From positions 186,001-250,000 of the forward strand of contig JAEXAS010000009.1 in assembly GCA_023458095.1 (NCBI GenBank): a stretch of 64,000 bases of DNA. The letters are read 5' to 3'. Within the stretch, counting starts at the first letter, position 1, and each line of letters begins with the position of its first letter. Below, piece after piece: positions 25,579-33,109 of this stretch. The DNA comes from Actinomycetes bacterium (GTDB lineage Bacteria; Actinomycetota; Actinomycetes; Propionibacteriales; Propionibacteriaceae). Below the pieces are notes generated by a model that did not search any database, was not told the DNA's origin, and was given only the letters and a program-made list of their open reading frames with translations. The translations under genes were made by a program, and so were the position numbers.

Positions 25579-26064
25579 ATGCGTCCGGGGGTTCGGTTGG
25601 CGCTGGACTGGGGCAAAGCGCGAATCGGCGTCGCCGCCAGTGACCGCGAAGGCCTGCTCGCCTTCCCGGTGGAGACGATTCCGGCCGGGCCGGGAGCGGT
25701 GGCCCGCGTTCAGGCCCTGGTCACCGAATACCAGCCAGTGGAGCTGTTGTTGGGACTGCCCCGTAATCTGGCTGGGCAGGAAGGCCCCGCTGCCGAGGCC
25801 ATGCGCGATGTCGCCTCCCAGCTTGCGGCCGCGATTCCAGATGTCGGGTTGAGATTGGTGGATGAACGCATGACGACGGTGACCGCCTCGCGGCAGTTGT
25901 CCAGCGCTGGTCGCAACACGAAGAAGCAACGCCAAGTGATCGATCAGGCTGCCGCTGTGGCACTCTTGGAGACGGCACTGCAGGCTGAGCGCAACACCGG
26001 GGCTCCGGTGGGCGAGGAATTCTCCGGCGGAACACCGCAGGAAGGACAGCACCCGAATGAGTGA
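25579..26064 (+). CDS. ruvX: Putative pre-16S rRNA nuclease / Holliday junction resolvase-like RuvX (YqgF)
   Basis: 161 residues from ATG 25579 (GTG 25576 is one codon earlier). The RNase H-like start LALDWGKARIGVAASD carries the first catalytic aspartate. LLLGLPRNLAGQEGP and LVDERMTTVTASRQL supply the other YqgF motifs, and DQAAAVALLETAL the last acid. The family processes the 5' end of 16S rRNA. The gene starts within four bases of alaS and overlaps mltG by eight bases. Confidence 0.92.
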   Translation: MRPGVRLALDWGKARIGVAASDREGLLAFPVETIPAGPGAVARVQALVTEYQPVELLLGLPRNLAGQEGPAAEAMRDVASQLAAAIPDVGLRLVDERMTTVTASRQLSSAGRNTKKQRQVIDQAAAVALLETALQAERNTGAPVGEEFSGGTPQEGQHPNE

Positions 26065-27214
26065 ACCCACGTCGGATCCCAACCCGAACCCGGATCAGAT
26101 CCGCGATCCCGAAACCGGCAAGGTGAACAAAAAGGAGCTGTGGTACAAGGTTCGCTCCGGTCTGGCCGTCGCATTGTCGCTGGTGGTGCTGCTGGGTGGC
26201 GGCTTCTTCCTTTTCGGTAAGGCGCAGGCCGCCTGGATGGATTACCGCACCGCGGAGGACTACCTGGGCGAGGGTGGCGATCCGGTGGTCGTGGTGATCC
26301 CGAAGGGGGCCACCGTCACCAAGATCGGCCAGATTCTGGTGGAGGCCGACGTGGTGAAGTCGACCAAGGCGTTCAACAAAGCCGCTCAGGCCAGTCCCGC
26401 CTCGATCCAAGCCGGCCAGTACAACCTGCGCAAGCAACTGCCTGCCCAGACCGCCCTGTCGATGTTGCTGGATCGGGCCAATCTGGTTCGCAACTGGCTG
26501 TTGCTGAAGGACGGAAAGACCATCAAGGACCAGATCCCGGTGATGAGCAAGGCCACCGGAATCCCCGCCGCTGAGTTCCGCAAGGCCTACGCCAACTGGA
26601 AGGACCTCCGGCTTCCCGCCTGGGCCACCGGTCTTGAGGGCTTCCTGATGCCCGACAAGTACGAGTTGCCCGACAAGCCGACCGCCGCGAAGGTGATCAA
26701 GTTGGCAACGGCTCAGTTCGATGTGGTGGCCGGCGAGGTCGGTTTGAAAGATGCCGAACAGTCGACCGGGTATTCGCCTTATCAGGTGCTCATCGTGGCC
26801 AGCATCGTGGAGAAGGAAGTGGGTAACTCGCAGGACCGCGCGAAGGTTGCCCGGGTCCTCTACAACCGGCTTCAGGCAGGTACGCCGCTGGGCGTTGACT
26901 CACCGATCGCCTACGCGGTGGGCAAGAGCGGCCAGTTGGAGTTGTCCAGCGCCGATCTGAAGGTGAAGTCCCCCTACAACACGCGCACGCACAAGGGACT
27001 GCCGCCCGGCCCGATCTCCAATCCGGGCAAGGCCGCTTTGGACGCAGCCCTGCATCCGGCCGAGGGTGACTGGATCTACTTCGTGACCGTCAACCCCAGC
27101 ACCGGAGAGACCCTGTTCACCAGCGACTATGCCGAGTTCCAGCGGGGCAAGGAGAAGTACAAGGCCTGGTGCGATCAGAGTGCGGAGAACAAGAAGGCCT
27201 GCTACGGGGGCTGA
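26057..27214 (+). CDS. mltG: Endolytic murein transglycosylase MltG (YceG-like)
   Basis: 385 residues. A hydrophilic N-terminal tail (~33 residues) precedes one membrane helix (about 34-56). A LysM-like region follows (VVVVIPKGATVTKIGQILVEADVV). The YceG catalytic domain has ILIVASIVEKEVGNSQDRAKVARVLYNRL, where the glutamate in VEKEV is the catalytic residue of the family. It cleaves nascent glycan strands and sets their length. Order alaS-ruvX-mltG-aro is conserved in actinobacteria, though aroE is missing here between mltG and aroC. Confidence 0.93.
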   Translation: MSEPTSDPNPNPDQIRDPETGKVNKKELWYKVRSGLAVALSLVVLLGGGFFLFGKAQAAWMDYRTAEDYLGEGGDPVVVVIPKGATVTKIGQILVEADVVKSTKAFNKAAQASPASIQAGQYNLRKQLPAQTALSMLLDRANLVRNWLLLKDGKTIKDQIPVMSKATGIPAAEFRKAYANWKDLRLPAWATGLEGFLMPDKYELPDKPTAAKVIKLATAQFDVVAGEVGLKDAEQSTGYSPYQVLIVASIVEKEVGNSQDRAKVARVLYNRLQAGTPLGVDSPIAYAVGKSGQLELSSADLKVKSPYNTRTHKGLPPGPISNPGKAALDAALHPAEGDWIYFVTVNPSTGETLFTSDYAEFQRGKEKYKAWCDQSAENKKACYGG

Positions 27215-27274
27215 CCGCCAAAGGCTGTCCGAGGCAGGCACGGTCCTGTTCGCAGCCCATGAGAGAATTGATCC

Positions 27275-28462
27275 ATGCTGCGCTATTCGACTGCCGGGGA
27301 GTCCCACGGACCTGCACTGGTCGCGACCATCGAGGGTATTCCGGCCCACGTCACCGTGACGTCGTCCGATCTCGCTGACGCCTTGGCGCGCCGTCGACTC
27401 GGCGTCGGGCGGGGTGCGCGCATGAAATTCGAGGCCGATGAGGTCAGCATTCTGGCCGGTGTTCGTCACGGACAAACCCTGGGATCTCCGATCGCGATCA
27501 TGATCGGCAACTCCGAATGGCCGAAATGGCAGACGGTGATGTCGGCCGATCCCGTGCCCGCCGAGGAACTGGAGAAGCTGGCTCGTAATGCGCCACTGTC
27601 GCGCCCGCGGCCTGGGCACGCCGACCTGGCCGGCATGCAGAAGTACGACTGGGACGATGCCCGCCCGATCCTGGAGCGGGCCTCGGCGCGGGAGACCGCG
27701 GCCCGGGTGGCCCTGGGGACGGTCGCGGGGAATTTCCTTCGACAGGCGCTCGGGATCCAGATCCTCAGTCATGTCGTACGCATCGGTGCGGCTGGCGCGC
27801 CCGAGGGTGCCCTTCCTGTTCCCGACGACTTGACCAGGATCGACGCTGACCCGGTGCGCTGCGTTGATCCGGGCGCCAGCGCTGCGATGTTGGCCGAGAT
27901 CGCCCAGGCGCAGAGCGACGGCGACACCTTGGGAGGGGTGGTGGAGGTCTTGGCCTACAACCTTCCGCCCGGACTGGGTTCGCACAGCCAGGCCGATCGA
28001 CGCCTGGATGCCCGCCTCGCCGCTGCCCTCATGGGGATACAGGCGATCAAGGGGGTCGAGGTCGGGGACGGCTTCGCCCTGGCCGCAGTCCGCGGTAGCC
28101 AGGCCCACGACGAAATGATCCCCGGACAGTCCGGGCCACGGCGAGTGTCGAATCGCAGCGGTGGCGTCGAGGGTGGCATGAGTAACGGCGAGGTGCTGCG
28201 GGTGCGGGCGGCGATGAAACCCATCGCGACCGTGTTGAAGGCGCTGCGCAGCGTCGACTTGGCGACCGGCGAGGCCAGCGCGGCCCACCACCAGCGTTCC
28301 GATGTGTGTGCGGTTCCGGCCGCGGCCGTGGTCGCCGAAGCCATGGTGGCCTTGGTCATCGCCGAGGCTGTCTTGGAGAAGTTCGGCGGCGATTCGTTGG
28401 CCGAGACCCGCCGCAACGCGGAGGCCTACCGGGCGCGGCTGGCCGAAAGACATCTGGATTGA
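27275..28462 (+). CDS. aroC: Chorismate synthase
   Basis: 395 residues. MLRYSTAGESHGPALVATIEGIPA is the family N-terminal signature. RLGVGRGARM, RPRPGHADLAG, ASARETAARVALGTVAG and RSDVCAVPAAAVVAEAM are the other FMN- and substrate-binding blocks. It makes chorismate from EPSP using reduced FMN. It heads the aroC-aroK-aroB cluster. A possible leaderless start (GAGAAT six bases before the ATG) is weak and is not called. Confidence 0.97.
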   Translation: MLRYSTAGESHGPALVATIEGIPAHVTVTSSDLADALARRRLGVGRGARMKFEADEVSILAGVRHGQTLGSPIAIMIGNSEWPKWQTVMSADPVPAEELEKLARNAPLSRPRPGHADLAGMQKYDWDDARPILERASARETAARVALGTVAGNFLRQALGIQILSHVVRIGAAGAPEGALPVPDDLTRIDADPVRCVDPGASAAMLAEIAQAQSDGDTLGGVVEVLAYNLPPGLGSHSQADRRLDARLAAALMGIQAIKGVEVGDGFALAAVRGSQAHDEMIPGQSGPRRVSNRSGGVEGGMSNGEVLRVRAAMKPIATVLKALRSVDLATGEASAAHHQRSDVCAVPAAAVVAEAMVALVIAEAVLEKFGGDSLAETRRNAEAYRARLAERHLD

Positions 28463-28965
28463 GTACCGGCGTGGTCCTGGTGGGAATACCAGGATCGGGA
28501 AAGTCGGCGGTGGCCGCCGCAGTGGCTCAGGCACTCGGACGCACCTTGGTTGACACCGACGTGGCCTGCGCGCAGGCCTTGAACGCAAGCGTGCCGGAAC
28601 TATTCGCCACCGGCGATGGTCAACGCCGATTTCACGAGGAGACTCGACGCATCGCGCTGGCTGCTCTCAACGGTGATGCGGTGGTCGCCCTCGGTAGTGC
28701 GGCAGTGCTCGATCCGGCGGTGCGCGAGGCCTTGGCGCCGGAGGCCACCTGGTGGCTTGAGACGTCGGTGACGGTTGCCACCCGACGGCTCGGCCTGACC
28801 AGCCTGGGAATGGAAACCCTGATCGCCGTCCGAAAACAGTTGGAAGCCGACCTTCAGGTCCGCTCCGGGTGGTATGAAGAGAGTGCCGGACACCGAATCG
28901 GGACCGATCGCCTCAGTGTGGCCGAGGTCGCAGCCGCCATCATCGCCCAGCAGGAGGACACATGA
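28459..28965 (+). CDS. aroK: Shikimate kinase-like protein with altered active site
   Basis: 168 residues from TTG 28459, which overlaps the aroC stop. GTG 28471 is an alternative four codons later. The P-loop VLVGIPGSGKS and the LVDTDVACAQ aspartate are kept, and RSGWYEE matches the RNPLYEE arginine motif of the family. However, the F-R substrate motif reads RRFHEE, the GGG shikimate loop reads ALGSAAV, and the lid RP-L motif reads RRLGLTSLG. Position between aroC and aroB argues for AroK. The lost residues raise doubt about activity or substrate. No frame disruption is visible. Confidence 0.8.
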   Translation: MSTGVVLVGIPGSGKSAVAAAVAQALGRTLVDTDVACAQALNASVPELFATGDGQRRFHEETRRIALAALNGDAVVALGSAAVLDPAVREALAPEATWWLETSVTVATRRLGLTSLGMETLIAVRKQLEADLQVRSGWYEESAGHRIGTDRLSVAEVAAAIIAQQEDT

Positions 28966-30047
28966 CCTGGGAGACCGTGGACGTCGTCGCCGAGCGGCCC
29001 TATCAGGTCCTGGTCGGACGCGGAGCGCCAGCGCTGCTGCCGCAGTTCTTGGAGGATGTCGATCGCATTGCCGTCATCTACCCGCCCACGCTGGCCGCAC
29101 GGGTCCCCGAACTCACCGCTGGTCTGGACCAGGCGGTCCTCGCCATCGAAGTGCCCGACGCGGAGGCAGCCAAGACTCCCGAGTCGTTGGCACGCTGTTG
29201 GGATCGGCTGGCTGAAGCCGGATTCACCCGCTCTGATGCCGTGGTGGGCTTCGGCGGGGGCACGACCACTGATCTTGCCGGGTTGGTGGCGGCGACTTGG
29301 CTGCGCGGGGTGCGCTATGTCGCCATTCCCACGACTCTGCTGGGCATGGTCGATGCGGCTGTCGGCGGTAAGACCGGCATCAATCTGGCAGCAGGAAAGA
29401 ACCTGGCCGGCGTGTTCTACGAGCCCTACACCGTGGTCTGCGATCTGAGTTATCTCGACACCCTGCCCACAGTGGACGTTCGGGCGGGACTGGCTGAGGT
29501 GTTGAAGTGTGGCTTCATCGCAGATCCGGCCATCTTGGACGCTTTCGAAGAGGATCCGGCCAGCGCAGTTCAGGCCGGCAGCGACCTGCAGTGGGAACTC
29601 ATTCGACGTGCCATCGTGGTCAAAGCCAAGGTGGTCTCGGTCGACCTGCGCGAGCGCACCAGTGCCGGTTCCGACATCGGGCGCGAGATTTTGAACTATG
29701 GGCACACCTTCGGTCACGCCGTGGAGCAGCACGAGCACTACTCGTGGCGGCACGGTGAGGCGGTGAGCATCGGCATGGTGTTCGCCGCGGAGGTGGCGCA
29801 CCGGTTGGGCCTGATCGATGACACGTTGCTGGCCCGTCACCGTGCGGTGCTCCGTGCCGCCGGGCTGCCGGTGTCCTATCCCGATCAGGACTGGTCGGCA
29901 CTGCGTGCCGCGATGAGTCTGGACAAGAAGACGCGGGGGAGCACGTTGAGAATGGTGCTCCTCACCGGCCTGGGACGAGCCACAATCGTCGCCGACACTG
30001 CCGAGGATGTGCTGGCAGATTCCTACAACGCACTGGTGGAGGCCTGA
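28962..30047 (+). CDS. aroB: 3-dehydroquinate synthase
   Basis: 361 residues, ATGA overlap with the previous gene. AVVGFGGGTTTDLAGLVAATWLRGVRYVAIPTTLLGMVDAAVGGKTGINL covers the NAD and substrate site. The zinc ligands lie in the LAEVLKCG glutamate region and in NYGHTFGHAVEQ and WRHGEAVSIGM. It converts DAHP to 3-dehydroquinate. It is followed without a gap by an unexpected PaiB-like gene. Confidence 0.96.
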   Translation: MTWETVDVVAERPYQVLVGRGAPALLPQFLEDVDRIAVIYPPTLAARVPELTAGLDQAVLAIEVPDAEAAKTPESLARCWDRLAEAGFTRSDAVVGFGGGTTTDLAGLVAATWLRGVRYVAIPTTLLGMVDAAVGGKTGINLAAGKNLAGVFYEPYTVVCDLSYLDTLPTVDVRAGLAEVLKCGFIADPAILDAFEEDPASAVQAGSDLQWELIRRAIVVKAKVVSVDLRERTSAGSDIGREILNYGHTFGHAVEQHEHYSWRHGEAVSIGMVFAAEVAHRLGLIDDTLLARHRAVLRAAGLPVSYPDQDWSALRAAMSLDKKTRGSTLRMVLLTGLGRATIVADTAEDVLADSYNALVEA

Positions 30048-30697
30048 TGTACGTTCCCGAACACTTCGCATTGAGCACCGAGCAGGCCGCTGAGCTGCTC
30101 AGCCCGGTCGCTGGTGGCGACCTGGTGAGCAACGGCCCCAATGGGCTGGACTCGACCTTCGTGCCGATGCTCTACCAGGCTGGTGAGGGGCTGGGCTCCA
30201 TGATCGGGCACCTGTCCCGGGTGAATCCGCAATGGCGTCAGCCCGGTGAGGCGCTGTTCATCGTCAACGGCCCAGACGACTACGTGGACGCCGAGTGGTT
30301 GAGCCGTCCCGAAGCGGTGAGCGTGCCGACGTGGAACTACGTCACGGTGCATGTGCATGGCGAACTGATCGCTCATGACGATCCGCAGTGGACCTTGGCC
30401 GCGGTGCAGAGCATCAGCCATGGCCGCGGGGATGACACCGTCGACACAATGCCTGCCGACGCCGTGGAGAAGCTGCTGCGATCGATCGTTGGGGTGGAGT
30501 TGCGCATCACCAAGCTGGTCGGCAAGGCCAAGATGAGCCAGAACAAGTCCCCGGAGGTCATCGAGCAGGTGATCGCCGGATTGCTGGAAGCCGGCAATGT
30601 CGAGGCTGCTGAATGGATGCGTCAGAACTCGCTGCCGCGGGCCCAGGCCAAGGCCGCCATGCTGGCCGACCTTCGCCACCAGGCCGGAACCGACTGA
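30047..30697 (+). CDS. FMN-binding negative transcriptional regulator family (PaiB-like)
   Basis: 216 residues starting MYVPEHFALS, sharing one base with the aroB stop. The PaiB/FMN-binding split-barrel pattern is clear: MYVPxHF at the start, SMIGHLSRVNPQWR (about 51-64), ALFIVNGPDDYVDAEWL (about 70-86) and VPTWNYVTVHVHGEL (about 94-108). The founding member represses sporulation and protease genes in Bacillus. Many others are probably flavin-dependent enzymes. Its tight coupling to aroB is unusual and could be chance. Confidence 0.8.
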   Translation: MYVPEHFALSTEQAAELLSPVAGGDLVSNGPNGLDSTFVPMLYQAGEGLGSMIGHLSRVNPQWRQPGEALFIVNGPDDYVDAEWLSRPEAVSVPTWNYVTVHVHGELIAHDDPQWTLAAVQSISHGRGDDTVDTMPADAVEKLLRSIVGVELRITKLVGKAKMSQNKSPEVIEQVIAGLLEAGNVEAAEWMRQNSLPRAQAKAAMLADLRHQAGTD

Positions 30698-30729
30698 GGC
30701 TGCAGTTCGCCGCGGAATCGCAGGGCCGC

Positions 30730-30735
30730 TAGACT
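30730..30735 (+). promoter_or_regulatory. -10 element of efp-nusB promoter (TAGACT)
   Basis: TAGACT lies about 70 bases before the efp GTG, giving a leader of about 64 bases with CAGGAGA as ribosome site. It separates efp-nusB from the aro cluster. Confidence 0.45.
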
Positions 30736-30805
30736 CGGCCACTGCGGTTGCGGGCCCAGGCGGGTCTACGACCCACGATCGACGACAGGTGAAAGCAGGA
30801 GATCA

Positions 30806-31369
30806 GTGGCAACGGTATCCACCAACGATCTGAAGAACGGCATGGTCTTGGACCTCGATGGTCAATTGTGGACCGTCATCTGGTTCCAGCACCACAAGCC
30901 CGGCAAGGGCAACACCGTTGTGCGCTCGAAGTTGAAGCACGTGCTCAGCGGCAAGGTCGTTGATCGCACCTTCAACTCCGACACCAAAGTGGAGTCCGCT
31001 CACGTGGACCGCCGCGAGATGCAGTACCTGTACCACGACGGCGACGGCTACGTGTTCATGGACACCGACACCTTTGACCAGCTCACCCTGAGTGAGGCCG
31101 TCGTCGGCGACGCCAAGAACTACCTGCTGGAGAACCAGCTCGGCACGGTTGCCATGCACGAGGGCAACCCGCTGTACATCGATCTGCCGGCCTCGGTGGA
31201 ACTGGAGATCACCTACACCGAGCCTGGTCTGCAGGGGGATCGCTCCACCGGTGGCACCAAGCCGGCCACCGTGGAAACCGGTCTGAGCATCCAGGTGCCG
31301 CTGTTCATCAGCACCGGCGAAAAGGTGAAGGTGGACACCCGAGACGGTAGCTACCTCGGTCGGGTCTGA
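30806..31369 (+). CDS. efp: Elongation factor P
   Basis: 187 residues from GTG 30806 (CAGGAGA upstream). Three OB-like domains. The tip loop HHKPGKGN places K34 at the position modified in other bacteria. No EpmA/EpmB or EarP gene is in the window. The C-terminal signature GDRSTGGTKPATVETG is intact. EF-P rescues ribosomes stalled on polyproline. It is followed two bases later by nusB. Confidence 0.97.
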   Translation: MATVSTNDLKNGMVLDLDGQLWTVIWFQHHKPGKGNTVVRSKLKHVLSGKVVDRTFNSDTKVESAHVDRREMQYLYHDGDGYVFMDTDTFDQLTLSEAVVGDAKNYLLENQLGTVAMHEGNPLYIDLPASVELEITYTEPGLQGDRSTGGTKPATVETGLSIQVPLFISTGEKVKVDTRDGSYLGRV

Positions 31370-31371
31370 GA

Positions 31372-31818
31372 GTGGCCACCGAACCGCAACCTGGTAAGTC
31401 CCCGCGTAGCTCTGCTCGAACCAAGGCCCGCAAGCAGGCCTTGGACATTCTCTTCGAGTCCGACCTGCGCGAACTGGGCTCGGCCGAAATCCTGGCGATT
31501 CACACCGAGGATTCCGAAACCCCGATTCGAGACTTCACCATCGAACTCGTGACCGGTGTGACCGAACACACCGCCGTCATCGATGAGGCGATCATGGCCC
31601 ACCTGAGCGACGGGTGGTCGCTGGAGCGCATGCCGCGAGTCGACCGAAATCTGGCCCGGGTCGCGGTGTACGAGTTGATGTACACCACCACCGCCACCGA
31701 TGTGATCCTGGCCGAGGCCATCGGCCTGTGCCAGGAACTGTCCACCGACGAGTCTCCGGCGTTCCTCAATGGCGTGCTCAGCGCCATCGCCGCCGCCGGT
31801 ACGCGCCCTGGTCAATGA
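31372..31818 (+). CDS. nusB: Transcription antitermination protein NusB
   Basis: 148 residues from GTG 31372, immediately after efp. SSARTKARKQALDILFESDLR is the RNA-binding N-terminal helix signature, and VDRNLARVAVYELMY and ILAEAIGLCQELSTDESPAFLNGVLSAI are the core all-alpha motifs. NusB with NusE binds boxA in rRNA transcripts. The efp-nusB pair is conserved in actinobacteria. Confidence 0.95.
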   Translation: MATEPQPGKSPRSSARTKARKQALDILFESDLRELGSAEILAIHTEDSETPIRDFTIELVTGVTEHTAVIDEAIMAHLSDGWSLERMPRVDRNLARVAVYELMYTTTATDVILAEAIGLCQELSTDESPAFLNGVLSAIAAAGTRPGQ

Positions 31819-31881
31819 GCCTCACCGGTGGTCCTGCCGGCGCCACAGTGGTCGGTGCACACACCGGCGTCACGGTTTTGC

Positions 31882-31916
31882 TAGGCTCGTTCAGGTCCGA
31901 GAGCGGACCTCTCCGC
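31882..31916 (+). promoter_or_regulatory. carA promoter and leader with two mutually exclusive hairpins
   Basis: TAGGCT (31882-31887) is the -10. The predicted RNA starts near 31893-31895. AGGTCCG (31893-31899) pairs with CGGACCT (31904-31910) across an AGAG loop. Alternatively GCGGA (31903-31907) pairs with TCCGC (31912-31916) across CCTC. The second fold reuses the right arm of the first, so only one can form. GAAGGA (31923-31928) precedes ATG 31934. This is a plausible switch, perhaps for pyrimidine control. A PyrR site is not clearly matched. Confidence 0.6.
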
Positions 31917-31933
31917 AGATCTGAAGGACGTCA

Positions 31934-33109
31934 ATGCCCACAAGCCCGCTGAGCGCACCTGCAAAACCCGCCCTGTTGGTTCTCGAAGACGGACGCTGGT
32001 TCCGCGGTCGCTCATTCGGTGCGGAGGGAGAAACCTTCGGCGAAGCCGTGTTCTCCACCGGAATGTCGGGCTATCAGGAGACGCTCACCGATCCCAGCTA
32101 CCACCGCCAGGTCGTGGTCGCGACCGCCCCGCACATCGGCAACACCGGCTGGAACGACGAAGACGACGAATCCGCTCGGATCTGGGTGGCCGGGTATGTA
32201 GTGCGTGACCTGTCCCGGGTCCGCTCGAACTGGCGCTCCAACCGATCCTTGGACGAGGAACTGCGTCGGCAAGGTGTGGTCGGGATCGCCGAACTGGACA
32301 CCCGTGCGCTGACGCGGCATCTGCGCGAACGCGGTGCGATGCGGGTGGGAATCTCCACCCTGGACGACAATGTCGACTCCTTACTGGCCAAGGTGCTGGC
32401 CTCTCCGCCGATGGCTGGGGCGAATCTGGTCGCCGACGTCACCGTCGAACAGGCCGAGGTCATCCCGGCGCAAGGGCCGCAGAAGTTCACGGTGGCCGCG
32501 ATTGATCTGGGCATCAAGGACATGACGCCGACCCGGATGGCCGAGCGCGGCATCGAGGTGCATCTGCTGCCGGCCAGTACGACCGTGGACCAGCTCCAGC
32601 AGCTCAATCCCGACGGAGTCTTCTTCTCCAATGGCCCCGGTGATCCCGCGACCGCCGACGAGGCGGTGGCCCTGCTCACCAAGGTGCTGGACGCAGGATT
32701 GCCCTACTTCGGCATCTGCTTCGGCAATCAGATCTTCGGACGCGCGTTGGGCTTCGGCACCTACAAGCTGAAGTACGGCCACCGCGGCATCAACCAGCCG
32801 GTGATGGACCTGACCACCCGCAAGGTGGAGATCACCGCCCACAATCACGGCTTCGCGGTCGCTGCGCCACCGGACACCGACACCCAGACGCCGTGGGGAA
32901 CCGCCCGGGTGTCGCATGTGAATCTCAATGACCAGGTCGTGGAGGGCCTGGAGCTGCGCAGCCCGGCTGGTGCGTTGCTCGGCTTCTCCGTGCAGTACCA
33001 CCCCGAGGCGGCCGCCGGTCCGCATGATGCGGCCTACCTCTTCGACCGCTTCACCGACATGATGGCCGCACATCGCGCTGCGTCCGAGCCGACCGGGGGG
33101 AACGCCTGA
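31934..33109 (+). CDS. carA: Carbamoyl-phosphate synthase small subunit
   Basis: 391 residues. The N-terminal CPSase small-chain domain has FGAEGETFGEAVFSTGMSGYQETLTDPSY. The class I glutamine amidotransferase domain has the nucleophile C262 in PYFGICFGNQIFGRALG and the His-Glu pair in VQYHPEAA. It supplies ammonia to CarB. Its stop and the carB start are adjacent (33109). pyrR, pyrB and pyrC, usual upstream partners, are not in front of it here, where nusB is the neighbour. Confidence 0.97.
   Translation: MPTSPLSAPAKPALLVLEDGRWFRGRSFGAEGETFGEAVFSTGMSGYQETLTDPSYHRQVVVATAPHIGNTGWNDEDDESARIWVAGYVVRDLSRVRSNWRSNRSLDEELRRQGVVGIAELDTRALTRHLRERGAMRVGISTLDDNVDSLLAKVLASPPMAGANLVADVTVEQAEVIPAQGPQKFTVAAIDLGIKDMTPTRMAERGIEVHLLPASTTVDQLQQLNPDGVFFSNGPGDPATADEAVALLTKVLDAGLPYFGICFGNQIFGRALGFGTYKLKYGHRGINQPVMDLTTRKVEITAHNHGFAVAAPPDTDTQTPWGTARVSHVNLNDQVVEGLELRSPAGALLGFSVQYHPEAAAGPHDAAYLFDRFTDMMAAHRAASEPTGGNA

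Noticed and set aside
31893..31916. A classical PyrR-binding attenuator before carA
   Set aside because: The loop does not match the known PyrR consensus and no terminator with a T-run follows, so only a generic alternative-hairpin leader is claimed.
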